Source of the DNA: Ruminococcus sp. UBA4383
GTDB taxonomy: Bacteria; Bacillota; Clostridia; Oscillospirales; Ruminococcaceae
NCBI GenBank assembly: GCA_002389995.1
Contig: DGRR01000049.1
Coordinates: 1 to 20,983, forward strand
DNA length: 20,983 nt
Direction of reading: 5' to 3'
Of this stretch, positions 17,001 through 20,983 are shown in pieces (the first letter of the stretch is position 1; each line of letters starts with the position of its first letter). The notes beneath the pieces are model-generated. The model was not told where the DNA came from, did no database searches, and was given only the letters and a program-made list of their open reading frames with translations. The translations under genes and the position numbers were made by a program.

Positions 17001-19474
17001 AGCTTTGAATATACTGCAAAGTGATTCAGTGCGCTTTCTGAGTCTGACTGAATTGTACCGCTTGAAGAAATTACAGTGGAATAATAGTCGCTTGGTGTAA
17101 ATCCGTCCAGACTTTCTACCTGTCCTCCCATTTCCTCCTTCATTTCTTCAAAAGTATCGTGGAATACAAAATCTTCCATGGTCGTTTTGGAATCAATTGT
17201 TGTTGTGGATTCACGAAGCCATGTATTTGAATGTGCGGAGCTTATATTCTGAAAATTATTTTCGTTATAATTATTTGCATCATAATTGGTATCGAGATAC
17301 TGTTTTCTTGTAAATTCGTTGACAAGTCTTGTGCCTTTATTGGTATTTTCCCTGCATACCTTTCTGTTGCCGTCAATTTCAAATTCACTGGTTGTATCAA
17401 TTTTCATTTTGTCATACAGTTCATCATAGTCAAGATTATACTGAATATCCACATAGGCACGGAGATAAGCACGGATTTTCAAATCCCTTACAACAATACG
17501 GATTTCATCAATTCCTGACGGGAGGAGTATTTCTGATTCTTCAAGTGTTGTACCTGTACCTATTTCTTTCCATGTATTATAGTATTCGGTATTTTTATCA
17601 TCGTTGCTTTTTCCGTAAATGACAAACGGGAAACCTGATTCTTCCTTATAGACAGTTTCGTCTGTTACAGTCTCATCAATTTCACCGACTGTATTGCCGT
17701 CAACAAGTTTACTTAAACGTATACGGGTAAAATCATACTCATCAAATCTGAGTTCTCTGTCATCAGCACCGTCAAGGTTTTGTATACTTGGTGCATTATC
17801 CTCATAAACAAGGTCATATTTGCGTGCATTTCCGTCTGCATCTTTTGTTGAATCATCGGCATATCTTGCCTGTCTTGTTGATGCAGTGAGAGCATATGTT
17901 ACCACTCTGCCGTTGAAAACTGAATCATAAAGGAGCTGATTTACAGGTGAATAATGTTTTGAATGTGATTCATATGCAATATTGTTGTATGTATATCCGT
18001 TGTTGATTTCGTAGTTGTTGTATTTGTTTATATAATCACCTGTGCCGACAGGCTGTTCATCTTCAATGCTGAGTTTATGTGCAGCAGTATCGGTATAATC
18101 AACAGGTGAAGTTGTATCCTGATATGTTACAAGATAATGTCCTTTAAGTTGAATTTCAATAGGGTTTTCTGATTTTCTGACAGTATCATTAAGAACACCC
18201 ACACGGTATACACAGCTATAAGATTCACCGGGTTTTCTGTCGCCTGCGCCCTGAAAGTCATAAAATCCGTAAACTGTTCTTCCGTTTATTTCTTTTTCAA
18301 CAATCTGTACACGGTCACCGTTGGAATTTACGACCATAATATCTGATAATTTAACTGAATCGGGCTTTGTAACTTCAATGAAATAATCTGCACGCTTTAT
18401 GCCTCTTGCCATTTTATTCTTTTCCTGTTCGGCATTTACCTGTGAGACTGCATGGGCATTATAAAGCTGAACTGCGTCCCAGTCGATAACTCCCTCCTGA
18501 TTTGCATATTCGTCCAGAAATTTTTGTGAAGCTGTACCGTTCTCATCAGAGACATAGCCTATGTATTGCGCTATATCATTAATGTAGTTATTATAGTCCT
18601 GTTCGCTTTCAAAATCGCTTCGATTTTTTCCGAGCGGTATACTACCGTTTTTATTTTTATACTCATAAAGACCTTCAAGACCGAGTACAGAACGATAGCT
18701 TCGCCAGTCATATTTTACATTAAGGTTATTTACGTCCAAATCTTCGAGTGCTTCGCAGACAATTTTCACCTGACATTTATCGGGTTCGGACTGATAGCTG
18801 AATGTGAGGTCATTTGTATCGAGCGTAATAACTTCACGCCCAGTTGCCTCACCTGTTTCAGTATCATATTTTATTTCTGTGATTTTACATTCAGTTTGCA
18901 GTGTTATATTGGTATCATTTATGGCATCACGGGAATTGAACTGCCATGTAAAAGTTGTTTCGTTGTTAGATGTAACACGGACTTTATTTCTGAAAGTATA
19001 GCTTCCGTTATCATTAGGTATAATTTCCCATGTTTTTACAAGGTTAGGGTCTTTGTCGTTGAGTTGCAGTTTACCGTCACGGATAAGTTCGTCCATACCC
19101 GTAATAGTAAATTCCAGAAGTCCGGGGTCAACGCCATTTTTAAGGTTAAAATAGAAAGTCGTTTTCAGTACGGGGTTATCGTCAGCAAATTCTTTCAGTA
19201 AAAGGTCAACATTATTTGTCATTGTAACTTCACGGATTTCCTTGCCGTTTTTATCCATAACAATAGTTGAATCGTCTGTTTCGACAGCACTTCCGTCTGT
19301 GGGCGGCTTTGTAAGTTCAGAGATATTCCACTGGAAATAGCCTGTATAGTCCTGCACTGCCGCAAAAGCCCTGAGATGTTCCCAGCAGTACATAAAAGCA
19401 CGTCCGTCAATAAGATTAACTATAAATACAAATGCCATAAATGCAGAAATAAATCTTTGTTTCTTTGTTTTCAT
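10016..19474 (-). CDS. Giant secreted SpaA/Cna-B-repeat protein with C-terminal BspA-like region
   Basis: A 3152-aa exported surface protein. The chosen start (19474) follows an AGGGGC ribosome-binding site about nine bases upstream; longer in-frame starts (up to 19507) lack one. A Sec-type signal (MKTKKQRFISAFMAFVFI, about residues 1-39) ends near AFAA. Residues 40 to about 1230 form a large beta-rich region of unknown type. From about 1235 to 2450 there are eight SpaA/Cna-B-like repeats, each closing with an E-box-like YxLxE..xPxGY motif. The E-box glutamate is seen at 1313, 1687, 1845, 2047, 2319 and 2438, but is Lys1439 in repeat 2 and Val1540 in repeat 3. A low-complexity D/E/S/T stretch lies at about 1719-1750. 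Residues of about 2955-3060 contain BspA-like (DUF285) repeats (LDLTNWDLSNVTDMSYMF). No LPXTG-like motif or C-terminal membrane span exists, so the protein must be held by partners or released. It follows a TasA-like gene. Confidence 0.87.
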   Translation of the reverse strand: MKTKKQRFISAFMAFVFIVNLIDGRAFMYCWEHLRAFAAVQDYTGYFQWNISELTKPPTDGSAVETDDSTIVMDKNGKEIREVTMTNNVDLLLKEFADDNPVLKTTFYFNLKNGVDPGLLEFTITGMDELIRDGKLQLNDKDPNLVKTWEIIPNDNGSYTFRNKVRVTSNNETTFTWQFNSRDAINDTNITLQTECKITEIKYDTETGEATGREVITLDTNDLTFSYQSEPDKCQVKIVCEALEDLDVNNLNVKYDWRSYRSVLGLEGLYEYKNKNGSIPLGKNRSDFESEQDYNNYINDIAQYIGYVSDENGTASQKFLDEYANQEGVIDWDAVQLYNAHAVSQVNAEQEKNKMARGIKRADYFIEVTKPDSVKLSDIMVVNSNGDRVQIVEKEINGRTVYGFYDFQGAGDRKPGESYSCVYRVGVLNDTVRKSENPIEIQLKGHYLVTYQDTTSPVDYTDTAAHKLSIEDEQPVGTGDYINKYNNYEINNGYTYNNIAYESHSKHYSPVNQLLYDSVFNGRVVTYALTASTRQARYADDSTKDADGNARKYDLVYEDNAPSIQNLDGADDRELRFDEYDFTRIRLSKLVDGNTVGEIDETVTDETVYKEESGFPFVIYGKSNDDKNTEYYNTWKEIGTGTTLEESEILLPSGIDEIRIVVRDLKIRAYLRAYVDIQYNLDYDELYDKMKIDTTSEFEIDGNRKVCRENTNKGTRLVNEFTRKQYLDTNYDANNYNENNFQNISSAHSNTWLRESTTTIDSKTTMEDFVFHDTFEEMKEEMGGQVESLDGFTPSDYYSTVISSSGTIQSDSESALNHFAVYSKLPDGLTPSEDWLEKFRESLVFSGVLQGSNEAVDADFMLNNGAVNVYYDSSTGCIVADFDCRGFSLRADSPVSVDFSYPAEISLAKVKASGASQTTFTAETYMTVLDKNVKLSPAENKTLTEADETPYQKAKSAKSSDYSVISAMGSQKSNYSTKYVASFYNGWVYDNDAEVDGSNTHHLEGKKMTSEYTYALAFHRITTEREIVEDPMILDIVEGLRSSAWQGRVNKIHFDEKSYPAGYEPVVYYMLNSSSAVSVAESGDYSSTNATIMETISNFQKYENTTDVSSLSARYQLDLEFYNTLKEKIKTNQDGWTKATENNDGSWTINKSNVYAVAVIFEGSCTVTDNYLELGAYMDMTAPPLENSQDVSKIINNRATYNESHVFAEGIDNTGTHFPMYSVGNRTLVILRHHVELEKVDSKDGHRLSGAKFTIFSNTSNFENTASNPNIVSYYTFDKKRNRNQSHQMLNMAVDISGILKLNLSPGIYYYKETSPPTGYNPDERIYRFRVTADTDAVYYYFPQIYNTLENLNDEYIIVNHSEYIAYTDIYSGKTPFDNSFPLYVFDSDGKTINKFRVDTDNAGKYIYDETDGDTSEINAVGGLITLNDLPAGTYLLAKSFGDTDGYQFSVADDSEISFNVIKKSTLSTGLVYNLYEKSGSGITANDRLCYFSKTADGVYSLLSAPPAENATEKMKITPAADGKISLNGLDSQKEYYLVVSDAPQGYKFSQNKSVYDITESGSAEFYAAENLIKQNRIVVEDDPIEVADAKFRKIDDTLNSENYGNSINGAVYNMYLVESDGSESLMYFQYNSLNKKYVYMGTTGMTGYTNNLVSGTSQSQDTSEDDTGDGMIEISGLPYGTYFIQESSAPLGYQLNSKKQYFRVSAATIDKDGNLIFASDDDEQDTETTDSEGSQETDGSSSDSSDSNDLVMKLKDYEILSKIVINKTEEINKDNYLKNASYDLYRLVKGMDIEEARAASINSKGNTSSEDFTKYWEYITTSYTDVTGEADFKNLPFGTYLLYEKQPPVGYRWNNDIGKWETWTLKDAQHTKNNQVIILSEQTVSENSSVTYETVTDADGNSENVPVVTYHEFFAGHLDERKDGSARLIKKNEENLGLYDGVFALYKVNLTDEEKAKVLGKTMEELSQMSPSDIQKEISKKELSVSDMDIENHFDLENGTPKNKPDVEQTIDTAVDQNMKTNADITTRGATKTISGLEWGLYYFYEIKAPAGYKADSTPHVFAVNSRSVDTLIEVNATDAKIYGEVWLYKQAKDKIENTNDHLKLFGAQFRLYTDEGKLVKSVPKLRLGGLDTSVSGVSSSGRKEFLVKSFEVKSFTQIEFKIFDDDGTEYTVTVDYESTKDGKITGITINDTAFTTKYGNNFNGTYQDDNQTKYYRDDLRLAYYVVAGDGSQYYDGRKYVGFAEEPILPEQSQFTDSDGNYDDAAYSEAMEDYYLALADYVLSERIKSCVTDTYVTADEGGRLNVRGLDWTSYYFRETVPPDGYALADDVIFTVNAYNCDNQFLSCEDPVAQAAVIIDKKIPDASYFNAYGEPTFMFKVYGLEEISGTDETPDYTTNNVNYKKNGKEYTLSIHLTSPNTTGSAMVNVPVGQYLIEEIPVSRYVCTGLELVDGTRNNPNDKFKSVGLTTPTSYLIYNNDSKYDINISGQNQWKAFCDLTGGDNEFAEIPAFHIRYTNEIERYDNFSHVSYADNRIPEREYITAFKPIYSSLIPVYSGTQDTYTYEIDLGQALTDGVFEGVLTYNTGKTVELTDLSKIQFRTSGNSPVTNVQWDSSSKILRVTVSDPSASAGSAISLDVGYSDYTPFTEYNTANTNMVRGTLNLTFSEIQADRVKKLTLKNDVNNKSYFPYADENNHVQDITSVAVLYRQSADDNSFEKEMQNEEYTDTLNVSSEYQLKYWYLLDNDGRPVLDKENHVIQFQRDSNPENDEIVQYMFNGTWPAYLAENDEHGNLLPDTFADPDNVENVNSFTFQAEVEESKLPKAKLMEGPTVHDYLDNIANSSGNHSRIKEIKISDTPPWENGHTNYILPTQSNLNSTQYMAISVTYPLAVSADGTFTEYGNYDADFPNVIYAWCEWNNGSSTYAIRWYTDDPVGIMANENSSNLFKEMNSLYDVDVTTIMNTSLVTDAKYMFYMKNNATALKSLDLTNWDLSNVTDMSYMFFKLQGLKSISFDSSFEKCTTTEQMFAQSTVLCDISFSDKTNFSSLENVNMMFDNTARLGYNTDSNGNPTTYNKTKLIDILTSMKLGKTKLFQSGLPDNNRRLIWTNTSGGNITNRADSLVVFPGGDGNMYEIGGNSGTNDERCRLRLHS

Positions 19475-19559
19475 TCTATCAGCCCCTTCCATAAGGCAGA
19501 ATAACAAAGCACCTAATTCCCCATATTGAAACTAAGTGCGTTTTTCTGATATTTATATG

Positions 19560-19708
19560 TCGCATCAACGCACGAAACCGAACTCAGAATCAAGAAAATG
19601 TTTCGGGTGATTGATATTTCAGTCTCTCCGAAAACCTCTCCCCGAAAGGAGAAGTCTCCGCAAAGACCGCAGGAGCGGAGTTTATACCGCCCCACGGATT
19701 TATTTTAA
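19560..19708 (-). repeat. GC-richer hairpin-rich spacer, candidate dispersed repeat
   Basis: The spacer between the edge gene and the giant gene holds several inverted repeats: CTCCGC/GCGGAG (19656-19661 with 19675-19680), CCTCTCC/GGAGAAG (19635-19641 with 19648-19654) and CGAAAC/GTTTCG (19573-19578 with 19600-19605). It also has three near-copies of a CTCTCCGAAA/CTCTCCCCGAAAGG/GTCTCCGCAAAG unit on the + strand. It does not look like the AT-rich spacers elsewhere in the window. Its origin as a genome-wide repeat is a guess. Confidence 0.35.
19631..19654 (-). terminator. Possible partial terminator or processing hairpin before the giant gene
   Basis: On the minus strand CTTCTCC, loop TTTCGG, GGAGAGG form a 7-bp stem (one G-U pair) followed by TTTT. 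The U-tract is short, so it may act as a leaky terminator that lowers expression of the giant gene relative to the upstream TasA-like gene. Confidence 0.4.
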
Positions 19709-20983
19709 TTATTGCTTAGTCCAAGTGATTGTTGCAATTTCAGCGTTATTTGTAGTGTCCATACTTGCGGAAGCATCTGTAATTGCAGTATTTGCAGCAA
19801 TACCTTCTACGGTTGTTGCATTAGCAAACTGCTCCTTAGCAGGAGTAATCTGTTCAATGCCTGCTTCGTCCATGGTAACCTGAACAGATTCAAGGAATAC
19901 ATCGAGGTCAAAGTCAAATGCAAGATATGCACCGTTCTTTGTATCTTTGGAAAGTTCTACGCTGTCAACAAGTTTAGTTGTAGTATCGCCTGATTCAACA
20001 TCATTGTTGTAGTAGAATGTTGTCATCTGAGTAGGATTTGTGGCATTATCCTTAATAACTGTCCATTTCTCAGAATCAGTACCGATATTTGCAAGATTTA
20101 CATTGATTTCAATTTTCTTGTCACCTTCACCATAGGAAACAACAAATCTTGCAGGGTGCTGATCATCACCTGTCGTTACTTCATCTTCATACTTCCAATT
20201 CAGCTTATCATCACCAGTATCAAGCACCTTTTCAGCAGCAGTATACAGATAAACTTTCTGATTTTCTGCGATAGTTACAGGCAAAACCTGTTCTTTGCTT
20301 GGTTCGGCTGTGCTGTTGTCGTTGATAGTGCCGGCAGGGAGAACGTAGTCAGACTTACCATTTGCGCCTGTATCTGTGTGCAGAGCGAAATACTGTTCGG
20401 GAACTGCATTTTCGCCTGTTGTTGCAGGAACATAATAGTAACCGCTGTACTCATAAGTATTTGCAGTGCCGTCAGCAGTTTCCTTTACATTTCTGCGGAA
20501 GAGGTAAAGACCCTCTGTTTCGGGCTGGAATGTAGAAGCATCAATTGCACCGTAATAATTAGAATCACTATCGCTGAGAGGAGCAAGAGTTTTTACACCT
20601 GTTTCCCCTGACTTTGAACTGCCAACAACTGTACCTTTGGCAAGGTTAGTCATAGTAGTATCAGCAGCAGTATCTCCACTTGCAGCAGTATAAACAGGCA
20701 GTTCAGCAGCCTGTTCAAGTGTCCAGTGATAGCCGGCATTAGCAGGAGCATACACAAGCACACCGCCAGCCATCATAGACTGAACTTCGCTGAATGTAGC
20801 AGGAGAATTAGTTTCTTCATCAGCATCAGTTTTATGTGTTTCATCTTTGGGGTTGTCGATTTTCTTTGTGCTGAGAGTTCTGTAATAAACAGGTGTTGCA
20901 TTCTCACCTGTTCCAGCCTTCTGCCATGTCAAGCCAAGAGCAAGCATATCCTCATCTTTTACAGCAGTAAGTGTGGAAGTCAA
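19709..20983 (-). CDS. TasA-like filament/surface protein, 3' part (partial)
   Basis: The frame is open at the window edge, so the 5' end, including the signal peptide, is outside; 424 residues are visible. The first half is rich in Gly, Ala, Thr and Tyr (for example YEYSGYYYVPATTGENAVPEQYF). The end has the TasA-family closing block: a TTFYYNNDVESGDTTTKLVDSV strand pair, then AYLAFDFDLDVFLESVQVTMDEAG, equivalent to the 'Y-x-x-x-L-x-x-G-E-T-T-x-x-L...V-x-A-E-A-I-Q-A' signature. By this I infer a SipW-processed fibre protein. It is longer than TasA, so extra domains are likely. It lies upstream of the giant adhesin on the same strand with a 234-base gap to that start. No sorting signal follows; the protein ends ATITWTKQ. 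Codons are strongly biased (many GCA, ACA, AAC), as expected for an abundant product. Confidence 0.6.
   Translation of the reverse strand: MTSTLTAVKDEDMLALGLTWQKAGTGENATPVYYRTLSTKKIDNPKDETHKTDADEETNSPATFSEVQSMMAGGVLVYAPANAGYHWTLEQAAELPVYTAASGDTAADTTMTNLAKGTVVGSSKSGETGVKTLAPLSDSDSNYYGAIDASTFQPETEGLYLFRRNVKETADGTANTYEYSGYYYVPATTGENAVPEQYFALHTDTGANGKSDYVLPAGTINDNSTAEPSKEQVLPVTIAENQKVYLYTAAEKVLDTGDDKLNWKYEDEVTTGDDQHPARFVVSYGEGDKKIEINVNLANIGTDSEKWTVIKDNATNPTQMTTFYYNNDVESGDTTTKLVDSVELSKDTKNGAYLAFDFDLDVFLESVQVTMDEAGIEQITPAKEQFANATTVEGIAANTAITDASASMDTTNNAEIATITWTKQ

Noticed and set aside
10053..19201. Many + strand frames of 60-211 codons opposite the giant gene
   Set aside because: They are rich in Ile, Cys, Phe and Ser, as antisense reading of the host codons would give, lack ribosome-binding sites and match no recognisable domain.
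19513..19695. A 60-codon minus-strand ORF in the spacer
   Set aside because: It lies across hairpins, has no ribosome-binding site I can see, and its composition looks like chance translation of the repeat-like sequence.
19508..19708. A riboswitch (c-di-GMP or similar) before the giant gene
   Set aside because: Hairpins exist, but I could not match the conserved core of any riboswitch class I know, and the spacer looks more like repeats.

Overview
The window is AT-rich, low-GC Firmicute DNA. It looks like a gut or rumen Ruminococcus-type member of the Oscillospiraceae. The grounds are a ruminococcal-style dockerin on a secreted beta-helix protein, a class B sortase with a (S/P)PXTG-like substrate, an ER-type (SipW) signal peptidase with several cognate substrates, and a giant SpaA/BspA-type surface protein. 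Assignment to a genus is inference. Almost every gene concerns the cell surface.

Layout: (1) 1-1250, + strand: the 3' end of an anchored surface protein ending in a PPDTG-type sorting signal, then a class B sortase. (2) 1335-3560: a two-gene, minus-strand ABC sugar-uptake fragment (lipoprotein binding protein and one membrane permease) with no second permease or ATPase in the window, and a 23-codon + strand ORF at its 3' edge. (3) 3561-3807: a divergent promoter region with a sigma-A-type promoter leftward and three TTTAAGA repeats at exact 11-bp phase rightward. (4) 3808-7056, + strand: a 1082-aa secreted protein with an N-terminal dockerin and two Cthe_2159-type carbohydrate-binding beta-helix modules, closed by a strong terminator. 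(5) 7185-9956, + strand: an operon of three proteins with SipW-class signal peptides and TasA-like C-terminal strands, with the SipW-type signal peptidase between the first and second. (6) 10016-19474, minus strand: a 3152-aa secreted protein with a long N-terminal region, eight SpaA/Cna-B-like repeats and a C-terminal BspA-like (DUF285) repeat region, but no visible wall or membrane anchor. (7) 19709-20983, minus strand: the 3' part of a TasA-like filament protein, separated from the giant gene by a GC-richer, hairpin-rich 200-base spacer.

Working picture (inference): the edge protein and the giant adhesin form one minus-strand surface-fibre unit. The SipW peptidase and its three small substrates encode the processing enzyme and minor subunits of the same or a parallel TasA-like fibre. 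The sortase anchors other surface proteins, and the dockerin protein plugs a carbohydrate-binding beta-helix into a cellulosome-like surface. The most unusual points are the giant anchorless adhesin with degenerate isopeptide sites, the abrupt change in leucine codon use over its last ~1 kb, the phased operator upstream of the dockerin gene, and the incomplete ABC operon ending at what may be a deletion junction.
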